A stretch of DNA of 64,000 nt from Halomonas sp. S3-1-1 (GTDB taxonomy: Bacteria > Pseudomonadota > Gammaproteobacteria > Pseudomonadales > Halomonadaceae). Where the stretch lies: NCBI RefSeq assembly GCF_023757625.1, contig NZ_JALGBZ010000005.1, forward strand, positions 186,001 to 250,000, in the 5' to 3' direction. Below, in pieces: positions 1 to 9,113 of the stretch. Made by a program: the position numbers and the translations under genes. The notes beneath the pieces are model-generated. The model had not been told where the DNA came from. It ran no database searches and was given only the letters and a program-made list of their open reading frames with translations. Positions within the stretch are counted from its first letter, which is position 1, and every line of letters starts with the position of its first letter.

Positions 1-1
1 A

Positions 2-2890
2 GGCATCGAGCTGATTACTTCGCAAAGCGAGGATGGCCGCTCGCGCATCGAGATCGAGTTCGCGATCACCATGAACATCGACGCCGCGGCCAACGATATT
101 CGCGACCGCATCTCCGGGGCGCTAAGAAACCTTCCCGACGACGCCGACGCCCCGGAAGTCACCAAGGCGGACAGCAGCGAAGAGATCGTGGTGTGGCTGA
201 GCCTTTCCGGCGCCGAGTACTCGATCACCGAGCTCACCGACTACGCCAACCGCCAGCTGGTCGATAGCCTCTCGGTGCAGCCAGGCGTCGCCCGTATCCG
301 CGTGGGCGGCGGGCGCGACTATGCCATGCGCGTCTGGCTCGACCGCAACGCCCTGGCGGCCCGAGGGCTAACGGTGGGCGACATAGAGGACGCCCTGCGC
401 GCTGAGAACGTCGAGCTACCCGCCGGCTCGCTCGAATCCGCCGACCGCCAGTTCATCGTGCGCCTGCCGCGAGCCTTTGCCACCGCCGAGGACTTTCAGC
501 GCCTGGCGCTGGACCAGGGCGAGAGCGGCTATCTGGTGCGCCTGAGCGACGTTGCCCGCGTCGAGGTGGGCTCGGTGGAGGATCGCTCGGTGTTTCGCGC
601 CAACGGCGTACCGATGGTAGGTCTGGGCGTGATCATGCAGTCCACCGCCAACGTGCTGGCGCTATCCGAAGCGGTGCAGGACGAGCTTGAACGGCTGCAG
701 CACACCCTGCCGGACGGCATGACGCTCGAGCTCAACTACGACGCCTCGCTGTTCGTCGCCGGCGCCATCGACCAGGTGGTCTCGACGCTATTCATCGCCA
801 TGGCGCTGGTGGTCGTGGTCATCTTTCTGTTTTTGGGCAACCTTCGCACCACGCTCGTGCCCGCCGTTACCGTGCCCATCGCGGTGATCGGTGCTTTCAC
901 GGCGCTGTCGGTCATGGGCTTTTCGATCAATCTGCTCACGCTCCTGGCGCTGGTGCTCGCCATCGGCCTGATCGTCGACGACGCCATCGTGGTGCTCGAA
1001 AACATCAACCGGCGCATGTTCGAGTACGGCGAGACGCCGCTGGTCGCCGCCTACCGCGGCACCCGCCAGATCGGCTTTGCGGTGATCGCCACGACCCTGG
1101 TGCTGGTCGCGGTGTTCGTGCCCTTGAGCATGCTCCAGGGCGATATCGGCCGGCTGTTCTCCGAGTTCGCCCTGACCATGGCCGCCGCGGTGGTGTTCTC
1201 GACGCTTTTAGCGCTCACGCTTACCCCGATGATGGCCTCGAAAATCCTCAAGCCCGGCATGCACGACAGCCGTATCGGCCGCGGCGTGCAGCGGCTTCTA
1301 AGCGCCACCCAGCGCCTTTACCGGCGCGTACTGCTGCTAACGCTCAAACTGCGCTGGCTGGTGGTGGCGCTGTTTCTACTGTTGATCGCCGCCACCGCCT
1401 GGCTTGCCTCCATTCTTCCGAGCGAATACACCCCCCAGGAGGATCGCGGCAACTTTATCGTGCTGGTCAACGGCCCGGAAGGCGCCACCTTCGAGTACAT
1501 GATGGACTATATGGACGAGATCGAGGCGCGACTTGACCCGTTTCTGCAAAGCGGCGAGTTCGAGCGCATCGTGGTTCGCGCACCGCGCGGCTTTGGCAAC
1601 ATCGAAAACTTCAACAGCGGCTTTTTGATCATTGATATGGCGGACTGGGGCACGCGGCGAGACGCTTGGGAGATCATGAGTGAGGTGCGCGCTACCCTTT
1701 CCACGCTTCCCGGCGTGCAGGCGTTTCCGGTAATGCGCCAGGGGTTTGGCCAGCGAACCCAGAAGCCGCTGCAGTTCGTGCTCGGCGGCGGCTCTTTCGA
1801 GCAGATCGCCGGCTGGCGCGACACGCTGCTGGAGCACGTGCGCCGCGACAACCCTCATCTGACGGCGCTTGAAAGCGACTATGACGAAACCCAGCCCCAG
1901 CTTCGCGTGGAAATCGACTACGCCCGCGCCGCAAGCCTCGGCGTGACGGTCAGTGAGATCGGCCGCACGCTCGAGGTGCTGCTTGGCGGGCGCAACGTGA
2001 CCCGCTACGTAGACGACGGCGAAGAGTACGACGTGATCGTCGAAGGCGACAGGGCGCGGCAAAACAGCCCCCGCGCGCTGGACAACATCCAGGTGCGTTC
2101 GCGCCGAAGCAATCAGCTGATTCCGCTCTCGAGCCTGGTGACGCTCTCCGACTTCGCCGGGGCCAGCACGCTCAACCGCTTCGACCGAGTACGCTCGATC
2201 ACTATCGAAGCGAATCTGGCCGATGGTTACACCTTGGGCGAGGCGATTACCTATCTGCAACAGGCCGCCGATGAGCTGCTGCCCGAGGCGGCCCAAACCG
2301 ACCTGGCCGGGCCCTCGCGAGACTACCAGGCGGCCAGCGGCGCCACGACCTTTCTACTGGTGCTCGGCGCGGTGGTGGTGTTTCTGGTGCTGGCGGCGCA
2401 GTTCGAGAGCCTGATTCATCCGCTGGTGATCATGCTAACCGTACCGCTGGCCATGAGCGGCGCGCTGCTCGCCCTGCTGCTCACGGGGCAGTCGCTGAAC
2501 ATCTACAGCCAAGTGGGGCTTGTGCTTTTGATCGGGCTGGCGGCGAAAAACGGTATTCTGATCGTCGAATTTGCCAACCAGCTGCGCGACGAAGGCGCCG
2601 CGTTTCGCGAGGCGCTCGTGGAGGCCTCGGTCACCCGCCTTCGCCCCATTCTGATGACTGCGATCACCACCATGGCCGGCGCGGTGCCGCTAATTCTCTC
2701 GACGGGGCCGGGGGCGGAGTCGCGTCTGGTCATCGGCACGGTGATTATGGCCGGCGTCGGGGCGGCCACGCTGTTTACGCTGCTGGTCGTGCCGGTCGCT
2801 TATGATCTGCTCGCCCGCCACACCGGCTCGCCCAATGCGGTCAAGCGCCGACTGGAGGCGGAAATCGCCGCCGCCGATCGGCGAAACTAG
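2..2890 (+). CDS. RND family efflux transporter permease (5' end missing)
   Basis: Inner-membrane proton-driven pump of the AcrB/MexB (HAE1) class, which exports hydrophobic compounds through a tripartite complex. The reading frame is open to the left window edge, so the N-terminus lies outside; the first Met at position 71 is internal, because the preceding codons read as normal RND porter-domain sequence. Visible are the porter domain, a hydrophobic block near 760-1250 with the TM4 signature DDAIVVLENI (the two Asp of the proton relay), the second porter half, and a second hydrophobic block near 2340-2820. About 960 residues are present, against roughly 1030 for the family. The usual membrane-fusion partner must lie to the left, out of view. 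The substrate cannot be told. Confidence 0.93.
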   Translation, partial: GIELITSQSEDGRSRIEIEFAITMNIDAAANDIRDRISGALRNLPDDADAPEVTKADSSEEIVVWLSLSGAEYSITELTDYANRQLVDSLSVQPGVARIRVGGGRDYAMRVWLDRNALAARGLTVGDIEDALRAENVELPAGSLESADRQFIVRLPRAFATAEDFQRLALDQGESGYLVRLSDVARVEVGSVEDRSVFRANGVPMVGLGVIMQSTANVLALSEAVQDELERLQHTLPDGMTLELNYDASLFVAGAIDQVVSTLFIAMALVVVVIFLFLGNLRTTLVPAVTVPIAVIGAFTALSVMGFSINLLTLLALVLAIGLIVDDAIVVLENINRRMFEYGETPLVAAYRGTRQIGFAVIATTLVLVAVFVPLSMLQGDIGRLFSEFALTMAAAVVFSTLLALTLTPMMASKILKPGMHDSRIGRGVQRLLSATQRLYRRVLLLTLKLRWLVVALFLLLIAATAWLASILPSEYTPQEDRGNFIVLVNGPEGATFEYMMDYMDEIEARLDPFLQSGEFERIVVRAPRGFGNIENFNSGFLIIDMADWGTRRDAWEIMSEVRATLSTLPGVQAFPVMRQGFGQRTQKPLQFVLGGGSFEQIAGWRDTLLEHVRRDNPHLTALESDYDETQPQLRVEIDYARAASLGVTVSEIGRTLEVLLGGRNVTRYVDDGEEYDVIVEGDRARQNSPRALDNIQVRSRRSNQLIPLSSLVTLSDFAGASTLNRFDRVRSITIEANLADGYTLGEAITYLQQAADELLPEAAQTDLAGPSRDYQAASGATTFLLVLGAVVVFLVLAAQFESLIHPLVIMLTVPLAMSGALLALLLTGQSLNIYSQVGLVLLIGLAAKNGILIVEFANQLRDEGAAFREALVEASVTRLRPILMTAITTMAGAVPLILSTGPGAESRLVIGTVIMAGVGAATLFTLLVVPVAYDLLARHTGSPNAVKRRLEAEIAAADRRN

Positions 2891-2940
2891 TCCTTACCAG
2901 CTAGTGGCTCACGGGTAGTGGCCTACCAGATAGCGGCCAC

Positions 2941-2968
2941 AAAAAAGGCGCCAAGCGGCGCCTTTTTT
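2941..2968. terminator. Bidirectional intrinsic terminator
   Basis: GGCGCC-AAGC-GGCGCC hairpin (2947-2962) flanked by A6 on the left and T6 on the right. It can stop the RND transcript and the convergent DUF3617 transcript. Confidence 0.85.
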
Positions 2969-2985
2969 CGATCACGCTTCAACGC

Positions 2986-3414
2986 TTAGCCACAGTCACC
3001 GACGCGCTCGCCTTCGATGGTGGTGTCCATGGTGAGTGCGCCCATCGGGGATTCAGTCAGAATCGTGACGGTGCCGTCGATCTGCTCGCCCATGAAGCTC
3101 ATTTCACCATCGATGGTCGCCTGGCCGCCGTCGGCGCTGCAGGCCATGCTGTAGGAGAGGCCGTCGGCGTTCATCTCCTGGCTTAAAAGCTCGCAACCCT
3201 GCTCTTCTTCGATCAGACCGAATTCGGCGCTGTCGAGCTCTTCCTGGGTAATGCACTGACGCTCGGTTTCGGTTTGATCCGGAATATCCATATCGCCGCT
3301 AACGCTCGTCACGCTCACGAACTCCCACTCGCCCGGCGTTACGTTCGGCGCCTCTGCCAGAGCCGTCATCGGGAGGGCCAGCGCGGCCGCCACTGCCATG
3401 TAACGTTTCATCAT
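2986..3414 (-). CDS. DUF3617 domain-containing exported protein
   Basis: 142 residues with a signal peptide (MMKRYMAVAAALALPMTALA, cleavage near residue 20), so probably periplasmic. The mature part starts with the pattern PGEWEF typical of DUF3617 proteins and has four cysteines, two in the QCIT and GCELL contexts and one at the very C-terminus (GDCG). The family has no established function. Two adjacent ATGs at 3414 and 3411 are possible starts behind a weak GGTGAG. It stands alone, convergent with the RND gene and divergent from the CPXCG gene. Confidence 0.75.
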   Translation of the reverse strand: MMKRYMAVAAALALPMTALAEAPNVTPGEWEFVSVTSVSGDMDIPDQTETERQCITQEELDSAEFGLIEEEQGCELLSQEMNADGLSYSMACSADGGQATIDGEMSFMGEQIDGTVTILTESPMGALTMDTTIEGERVGDCG

Positions 3415-3544
3415 CGTTGTCTCACCTGTTGATCGAAAAACCGCCGGCCTATCCTACCTGATTCTGGACACCGACGCCCACCCGGGCTCTGCTACACTGA
3501 ATCCACCCTTGTTTTGCACGCCTCACCTTTTGGGAGAGACCCTC

Positions 3545-3754
3545 ATGGACGACGAAGCGCTCATCGAACACGATTTCGACTGCCCCTACTGCGCCACGGC
3601 GCTGACCTTCATCATCGACACGTCTCAGGGTAGCCACACCACTTGGGAGGATTGCCACCGCTGCTGCGCACCGATCCAGGTGCAGGTCGTCATGTCACCG
3701 ATGACCGGCGAGATCGAGGCGATCACCACCGGGCGCGACGACGACGTGCTCTGA
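3545..3754 (+). CDS. CPXCG motif-containing cysteine-rich protein
   Basis: 69-residue acidic protein with CPYC near residue 14 and a second pair CHRCC near residue 37, a likely zinc-ribbon-like metal site. This matches the small CPXCG family common in gammaproteobacteria, whose function is unknown. The start at 3545 is chosen because GGGAGAG lies just upstream; an in-frame ATG 36 bases earlier has no such site. Its stop is only 8 bases from the stop of the convergent potI gene, with no hairpin between them. Confidence 0.8.
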   Translation: MDDEALIEHDFDCPYCATALTFIIDTSQGSHTTWEDCHRCCAPIQVQVVMSPMTGEIEAITTGRDDDVL

Positions 3755-3762
3755 TCGCCCCC

Positions 3763-4608
3763 CTACTCGCCGCCCAGGGTCTGGCGATTCAGCATTAGGC
3801 GGCGCTTTTCGCTTCGGCGCATGATGAACCAGGCCAGCAGCGTAGCGATCGCCACGATCAAAATGATCAGCGTGGCCAGCGCGTTGATCTTCGGCGACAC
3901 GCCAAGGCGCACCGATGAAAACACCACCATCGGCAGCGTATTCGCCCCTGGCCCGGAAACGAAGCTTGCGATCACCAGGTCATCCAGCGACAGCGTAAAG
4001 GCCAGAAGCCACCCGGCGACCAGCGCCGGCGAGATGACCGGCAGCGTGATACTAAAAAAGGTCTTCAGCGGCGGTGAGCCCAAATCCATCGCCGCCTCCT
4101 CGATCGAGCGGTCCATTTCGCGAAGGCGCGCGGCCACCACTACCGCGACGTAGGCGCTACAAAACGTGGTGTGGGCGATCCAGATCGTCGCCATGCCGCG
4201 ATCCGCCGGCCAGCCGGTGAGCTGGGCCATCTGCACAAACAGCAGTAAAAGCGAAAGCCCGGTGATCACCTCCGGCATGACCAGCGGCGCGGTCACCATG
4301 CTCGAAAGCGCGGTCTTGCCGCGAAAACGCCCAAACCGGGTCATCACGAAGGCCGCGACGGTACCCAGACACACCGCCATGCTAGCGGCGAAAAAGGCGA
4401 TTTTAAGGCTCGTCCATACCGCTTCGAGAATCTGGCGATCCTCGAACAGCGCACCGTACCACTGGGTGGAGAACCCGGCCCACACCGTGACCAGCCGGGA
4501 GGAGTTGAACGAATAGACCACCAGCACGGCCATCGGCAAATAGAGAAACAATAGCCCGACGATCAACATGAGCGTCGTAAACGAAGGAACGCGCGGCTTG
4601 AACCTCAT
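3763..4608 (-). CDS. potI: Putrescine ABC transporter permease PotI
   Basis: 281-residue inner-membrane permease with about six hydrophobic segments and the conserved EEAAMDLGS...F coupling loop (near residue 170) that contacts the ATPase. With PotH it forms the channel of the PotFGHI putrescine importer. The ATG overlaps the potH stop (ATGA at 4605-4608), indicating translational coupling. Last gene of the leftward pot operon; the length is normal for the family. Confidence 0.93.
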   Translation of the reverse strand: MRFKPRVPSFTTLMLIVGLLFLYLPMAVLVVYSFNSSRLVTVWAGFSTQWYGALFEDRQILEAVWTSLKIAFFAASMAVCLGTVAAFVMTRFGRFRGKTALSSMVTAPLVMPEVITGLSLLLLFVQMAQLTGWPADRGMATIWIAHTTFCSAYVAVVVAARLREMDRSIEEAAMDLGSPPLKTFFSITLPVISPALVAGWLLAFTLSLDDLVIASFVSGPGANTLPMVVFSSVRLGVSPKINALATLIILIVAIATLLAWFIMRRSEKRRLMLNRQTLGGE

Positions 4609-5516
4609 TTTTCGAGCTCCCGGGACTGATAGCGATGAAACCAGACGATGGGCACGAGCAGCAGTAGCAGCATCACCATCGCCAGCGCCGAGGCGATCGG
4701 CCAGTCGCGGTTAAGGAAGAACTCCTCCCACAACACCTTGCCGATCATCAGCGTATCCGGTCCGCCGAGAAGCTCGGGGATCACGAACTCCCCCACGGCC
4801 GGGATGAACACCAGCATCGACCCGGCGATGATTCCGCCCATGGAGAGCGGCAGCGTCACCTTGATGAAGGTATTGAACCTGCGCGAGCCCAGATCCGCCG
4901 CCGCTTCCAGCAGCGCGTTATCGAGACGCGTGAGATGGGCGTAAAGCGGCAACACCATAAAGGGCAGGTAGGCGTAGACGATACCCAACACCACGGCAAA
5001 GCGGGTGTTCATCATTCGAAGCGGCGACTCGATCACGCCAAGCCCGAGCAGCAGGTTATTGATCAGCCCGCTGTTGCTCAAAATGCCCATCCAGGCGTAA
5101 ACGCGGATGAGAAACGATGTCCAGGAGGGCAGCATCACCAATAGCACCAGCACCAGCTGCCAGCGAAGCGGCGCCCGCGCCATGGCGTAGGCCATCGGGT
5201 AGCCTAGCAAAAGGCACGCAACGGTCGAAATGAACGCCGTCTTGATCGACCCCCAGTACGCCGCGGCGTAGAGCGAATCGGACATCAAAAACAGGTAGTT
5301 GCCCAGGTTGAGAAACACGTGCAGAACCTGATCGCTGTACTCGATCAGCGGGCCAAACGGCGGAATCGCCACCACCGACTCCGCCAGGCTGATTTTCAGC
5401 ACCAGTGCAAAGGGCAATAAAAAGAACAGCGTCAGCCATAAAAGCGGCAGCGCGATGACCGCGCGGCGGCCAAGCTTCAGGCGCTTCAAACGCGCCGCGA
5501 ACTCAAACGACTTCAT
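4605..5516 (-). CDS. potH: Putrescine ABC transporter permease PotH
   Basis: 303-residue membrane permease, partner of PotI, with the EAAADLGSRRFNTF coupling motif near residue 210. The start at 5516 (MKSFEF) is preferred over the longer frame to 5537 because AGGAG lies 8 bases upstream of it. It follows potG by 24 bases and overlaps potI by 4 bases. Confidence 0.92.
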   Translation of the reverse strand: MKSFEFAARLKRLKLGRRAVIALPLLWLTLFFLLPFALVLKISLAESVVAIPPFGPLIEYSDQVLHVFLNLGNYLFLMSDSLYAAAYWGSIKTAFISTVACLLLGYPMAYAMARAPLRWQLVLVLLVMLPSWTSFLIRVYAWMGILSNSGLINNLLLGLGVIESPLRMMNTRFAVVLGIVYAYLPFMVLPLYAHLTRLDNALLEAAADLGSRRFNTFIKVTLPLSMGGIIAGSMLVFIPAVGEFVIPELLGGPDTLMIGKVLWEEFFLNRDWPIASALAMVMLLLLLVPIVWFHRYQSRELEK

Positions 5517-5540
5517 CAAGGGCGCTCCTAAAGCCACGCA

Positions 5541-6710
5541 TTAGCGGTTGAGCACGATGGCGCTGTGATCTTCCCAGTAGACGTACACGCTGTCTTCCCA
5601 AGTAGGCCGATCACCGCGACGCTCGACGTTGGCCATGCTCGCCTTGATGATCTGGCCAGATGCAGTGCGCACGTAATAGAGCGAGTAGCCGCCAAGATAA
5701 GCGATATCATCGACCTTGCCCGCCTCCCAGTTGTACGCCCCCTCTGGCTTTTCACGCGACAGCCAGATTTTTTCCGGACGCAGCGCCGCCCATACGCGTC
5801 GGTCGACGGCCTGGGTGGTAATACCGTGATCGATGTAGATCGGCCGCGACAGCGCCGGTGTTTCGATGGTGCAGTGATCGGCGGCGTCCGCCACGATCTC
5901 GCCTTCGAACAGATTCACCGTGCCTACGAACTCCGCCACCATGCGGCTGGCCGGGCTTTCGTAGATATCTACCGGCGAGCCCACCTGCTCGATCCAGCCG
6001 TCGGCCATGATCGCCACGCGATCCGCCATGGTCATCGCCTCCTCCTGGTCGTGGGTGACCATGATGCAGGTCACGCCGACCTGCTCGATGATCTCGACCA
6101 CCTCGAGCTGCATCTCGGTGCGAAGCTTCTTGTCCAACGCTCCCATGGGTTCATCGAGCAGCAGAAGCCTTGGCCGCTTGGCCAGCGAGCGCGCCAGCGC
6201 CACCCGCTGACGCTGGCCGCCGGAAAGCTGGTGCGGTTTGCGCTTGGCAAAGCGCTCCATGTGCACGAGCTTGAGCATTTGCGTGACCCGCTCGTCGATA
6301 TCCGCCTTCGAGAGCTTGTCCTGCTTAAGGCCGAAAGCGATGTTCTGCGCCACGTTCATGTGGGGAAAAAGCGCGTAGGATTGAAACATCATGTTGATCG
6401 AGCGCTTGTGCGGCGGCGTTTGCGTAATGTCCTCGCCGCCGAGCAGGATGCGGCCCTCCGACGGCGTCTCGAACCCCGCCAGCATGCGTAAAAGCGTCGA
6501 CTTGCCGGAGCCGGAACCGCCCAACAGCGCAAAAATCTCGCCGCGCTTGACCTCGAGATTGACGGTATCCACCGCCAGCGCGTCATCAAAGCGCTTACTT
6601 AGACGTTTGACCTGCAGCACGACGTCCTCGGCAAAGCGCGGGGGCTTGCCGACGGTACGCATAGCGCCTGGGTCCGGTGTGGTGTCCTTCGACGAGGTCG
6701 TCGTGTCCAT
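5541..6710 (-). CDS. potG: Putrescine ABC transporter ATP-binding protein PotG
   Basis: 389-residue cytoplasmic ATPase driving polyamine uptake. Walker A GGSGSGKSTLL near residue 67, signature LSGGQRQRVALARSL, Walker B LLLLDEPMGALD and a switch His in MVTHDQEEA are all visible, followed by a C-terminal TOBE-type regulatory domain. ATG at 6710 has AGGAG five bases upstream; the GTG at 6716 sits against that site and is unlikely. A terminator-like hairpin lies between potF and this gene. Confidence 0.93.
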   Translation of the reverse strand: MDTTTSSKDTTPDPGAMRTVGKPPRFAEDVVLQVKRLSKRFDDALAVDTVNLEVKRGEIFALLGGSGSGKSTLLRMLAGFETPSEGRILLGGEDITQTPPHKRSINMMFQSYALFPHMNVAQNIAFGLKQDKLSKADIDERVTQMLKLVHMERFAKRKPHQLSGGQRQRVALARSLAKRPRLLLLDEPMGALDKKLRTEMQLEVVEIIEQVGVTCIMVTHDQEEAMTMADRVAIMADGWIEQVGSPVDIYESPASRMVAEFVGTVNLFEGEIVADAADHCTIETPALSRPIYIDHGITTQAVDRRVWAALRPEKIWLSREKPEGAYNWEAGKVDDIAYLGGYSLYYVRTASGQIIKASMANVERRGDRPTWEDSVYVYWEDHSAIVLNR

Positions 6711-6720
6711 GCCCACTCCT

Positions 6721-6744
6721 AAAAAAGGGCCTGATAGCAGGCCC
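6721..6744 (-). terminator. Terminator-like hairpin inside the pot operon
   Basis: Read leftward, GGGCCTG-CTAT-CAGGCCC (6727-6744) is followed at once by T6 (6721-6726) and then by the potG ribosome site. A second hairpin, GCGGGCAG/CTGCCCGC (6756-6776), precedes it. Together they should end most transcripts after potF, letting some read on into potGHI (inference). Confidence 0.75.
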
Positions 6745-6791
6745 TATGATAAAGCGCGGGCAGCTTGCCTGCCCGCCGTTTGACCAGCGCC

Positions 6792-7892
6792 TTAACGGCC
6801 GGATTTAACGCGATTCCAGATACGCGTGCGCTGACGCTGGAAATTTTGCGGCATGTCGCGCGCGACATACAGGTTCTGCATCACCTCGGTTTCCGGGTAG
6901 ATCGCCGGGTCGTTCAGGATCTCCTCGTCGACGTAGGCATCGGCGGCGGCGTTGGGGTTGGCGTAGCTTACGTAGTCGGTGATCTCGGCGGCGATTTCCG
7001 GGTCGAGAATGAAGTTGATGAAGGCGTGGGCGTTTTCCGGATTCGGCGCGTCGGCCGGCACGGCCATGACGTCGAACCAGAGCGCGGCGCCCTCTTTGGG
7101 AATGGTGTAGCCGATCTCGAAATCACGTCCGGCTTCCTCGGCACGCTCGGCGGCCTGGAAAACGTCGCCGGAGTAGCCGGCCGCCACACAAATATCGCCG
7201 TTGGCGAGATCGGAAATATAGCGCGAGGAGTGGAAATAGGTGATGTCGTCGCGAACGCTTTCGATCAGCTCGCCGGCGGCTTCGAGATTATCGGTGCTGT
7301 CGCCGACCGGGTCGAGACCGAGATAGGCCATCGCCGCGGGCAGCATTTCCTCACCGGTATCGAGCATGGAAATGCCGCAGCCGGCTTCGCTGAGCGCGCC
7401 GGTGACTTCCGGGTCGAACAGCAGCGCCCAGCTATCGACCGGCGCATCGTCGCCAAGAATCTCGGTGACGCGCTCGACGTTATAGCCGATGCCGTTGGTG
7501 CCCCACATGTAGGGGACCATGTACTCGCTTTGCGAGTCGATGGCTTCCAGGTTCTCCATCAGCTCCGGGTTGAGGTTCTCCAGATTCGGCAGCGCGCTCT
7601 TATCCAGCGGCTGATACACGCCGGCCTGACGCTGGCGCGAGAAGAAGTGGGAAGAAGGAACGACCACATCATAACCGGAGCGGCCCGCCAGCAGCGCAGC
7701 GTCAAGGGTTTCATTGCTGTCGTAAACGTCGTAGGTGACGTCGATGCCGGTGCGCTCGGTGAACTTCTCCAGGGTTTCCGGCGCAATGTAGTCGGACCAG
7801 TTGTAGACGCGCACTTCGTCAGCATGAGCGCTCGCCGCGGCGACGCAGGAAAGGGCCGCAACGGCCGCGGAAAGTTTGTGGATGTTCCCCAT
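6792..7892 (-). CDS. potF: Putrescine-binding periplasmic protein PotF
   Basis: 366-residue solute-binding protein with a signal peptide ending near AAASAHA (about residue 22). The mature protein starts VRVYNWSDYIAPETLEKF, very like E. coli PotF, and keeps PYMWGTNGIGYN and YFHSSRYISDLANGDICVA, segments that line the polyamine site in that family. ATG at 7892 has AAGGAG seven bases upstream; a longer frame to 8087 lacks support. First gene of the potFGHI operon. Confidence 0.94.
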   Translation of the reverse strand: MGNIHKLSAAVAALSCVAAASAHADEVRVYNWSDYIAPETLEKFTERTGIDVTYDVYDSNETLDAALLAGRSGYDVVVPSSHFFSRQRQAGVYQPLDKSALPNLENLNPELMENLEAIDSQSEYMVPYMWGTNGIGYNVERVTEILGDDAPVDSWALLFDPEVTGALSEAGCGISMLDTGEEMLPAAMAYLGLDPVGDSTDNLEAAGELIESVRDDITYFHSSRYISDLANGDICVAAGYSGDVFQAAERAEEAGRDFEIGYTIPKEGAALWFDVMAVPADAPNPENAHAFINFILDPEIAAEITDYVSYANPNAAADAYVDEEILNDPAIYPETEVMQNLYVARDMPQNFQRQRTRIWNRVKSGR

Positions 7893-8193
7893 CAGGTGGC
7901 TCCTTGTAAAAATAATGAAAGACCAGGGCGGCTGACCCGCCCTGAGCCGGCGGCGGGGTATCGCCTGATGGCCGATGGATGTGCCAACACTCAAATTAGC
8001 ACCTGCTCGCCGCCTGGCAATTTTTGCGCCGCGAATTCTGCGCGGCTGGCCTTCCCACCGCAAGGGCTGGCCAAAAAATTGTTGCATTACCGCCGTCTCG
8101 ACCCAACCTACATCTGTTAACGGCGTAGTTGGGCGGCTTTAAGAGGCGCTCGAAGCACATTCGACGAGCACACTATCGATAAAGACGCTTTTG
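7893..8193. other. Intergenic region with potF leader hairpin
   Basis: About 300 bases between potF and the OxyR-like site. The potF leader carries a strong hairpin (CAGGGCGG at 7924-7931 pairing with CCGCCCTG at 7937-7944) followed, in the leftward direction, by a T-rich stretch before the ribosome site. I saw no convincing gene and no clear sigma-70 promoter for potF here. Confidence 0.5.
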
Positions 8194-8262
8194 ATAGCAT
8201 TAAGCTATGGATCACATGTTCATTCTCAATTTTAGCTATCATCCATTCGCCGTTAGTATGAT
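8194..8262 (+). promoter_or_regulatory. OxyR-type operator and ahpC promoter
   Basis: ATAG (8194), CTAT (8205), ATGT (8216) and CAAT (8227) are spaced by exactly seven bases each, matching the four-part OxyR pattern ATAG-N7-CTAT-N7-ATAG-N7-CTAT with the first half-site perfect and 5 of 8 bases in the second. A -10-like TATGAT lies at 8257-8262 with a poor -35, as expected for an activator-dependent promoter. Control of ahpC by OxyR is known in many proteobacteria; here it is inferred from the site. Confidence 0.78.
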
Positions 8263-8307
8263 ACCCGTATTTACAAGCCACTACCCAATCACTTGGAGAC
8301 GATCTTA

Positions 8308-8871
8308 ATGTCCTTGATCAACACCGAAGTCAAACCGTTTAAAGCGACTGCTTACCTCAATGGTGAGTTCATCGACGTTACAGAGGCCGACCTGAAAGGT
8401 CAGTGGTCCATTTTCTTCTTCTACCCGGCCGACTTCACCTTCGTCTGCCCGACCGAGCTTGGCGATCTGGCCGACCACTACGAAGAGTTCAAAAAGCTGG
8501 GCGTTGAAATCTATAGCGTATCCACCGATACCCACTTCACCCACAAAGCGTGGCACGACAGCTCCGAGACCATCGGCAAGCTTCAGTACCCGATGATTGC
8601 CGATCCGACGCTGAAAATTTCGCGCAACTTCGAAGTGCTGATCGAAGAAGACGGCTTGGCCGAGCGCGGCACTTTTGTGGTCGATCCGGACGGCAAGGTA
8701 CAGATCGTCGAGATCAACGCCGGCAACATCGGCCGTAACGCCGAAGAGCTGCTGCGTAAAGTGAAGGCCGCTCAGTACGTTCGCGAAAACCCGAACGAAG
8801 TATGCCCGGCCAAGTGGAAAGAAGGCGAAGAGACGCTGGCGCCGTCGCTGGATCTCGTTGGCAAAATCTAA
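8308..8871 (+). CDS. ahpC: Alkyl hydroperoxide reductase subunit C (peroxiredoxin)
   Basis: 187-residue typical 2-Cys peroxiredoxin that reduces H2O2 and organic peroxides in the cytoplasm. Peroxidatic Cys47 sits in FTFVCPTE and resolving Cys166 in NEVCPAKWK, the same spacing as E. coli AhpC. ATG at 8308 gives the family-standard N-terminus [11 protein letters not shown], with GGAG about nine bases upstream; an in-frame ATG 15 bases earlier is less likely. Followed by a strong hairpin and then its reductase ahpF. Confidence 0.96.
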   Translation: MSLINTEVKPFKATAYLNGEFIDVTEADLKGQWSIFFFYPADFTFVCPTELGDLADHYEEFKKLGVEIYSVSTDTHFTHKAWHDSSETIGKLQYPMIADPTLKISRNFEVLIEEDGLAERGTFVVDPDGKVQIVEINAGNIGRNAEELLRKVKAAQYVRENPNEVCPAKWKEGEETLAPSLDLVGKI

Positions 8872-8925
8872 CGCCAACCCGCCGATTCACCTCAACGCTT
8901 TTACCGCTTCGTGTTGAATCGGCCC

Positions 8926-8957
8926 TGCACCCGGGCCCTGCCCGGGTGCATCGTTTT
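8926..8957 (+). terminator. Hairpin between ahpC and ahpF
   Basis: An 11-bp stem (8926-8936 with 8940-8950) and 3-base loop, followed by TCGTTTT. A likely terminator or attenuator that lets ahpC be made in excess of ahpF. A second dyad, TTTTAAGCC (from 8954) with GGCTTAAAA (to 8991), follows. Confidence 0.7.
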
Positions 8958-9113
8958 AAGCCTTCGAACACAGCGCTTCGATGGCTTAAAACGCTCCTTG
9001 TATTCGAAACATCGTTCGATCTTTTTTAACCGCTTGTGTTGCTCCCGTGAAGGCCGTTTTGGGCCTGTCATCGGTCGAGCTCAATCAAAGCCGATTGCGA
9101 GGACCCCGCTGTC

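Noticed and set aside
1376..2296. Long antisense frame (306 codons) inside the RND gene
   Set aside because: A GC-rich shadow of the real gene; low-complexity Ala/Arg/His composition and no ribosome site.
5565..6491. 308-codon plus-strand frame across potG
   Set aside because: Lies opposite a clear ABC ATPase with all motifs; composition typical of an antisense shadow.
7970..8000. Possible sigma-54 promoter before potF (leftward TTGGCAC followed by TCGGCC)
   Set aside because: The -24 half looks good but the -12 half lacks TTGC, so the match is too weak.
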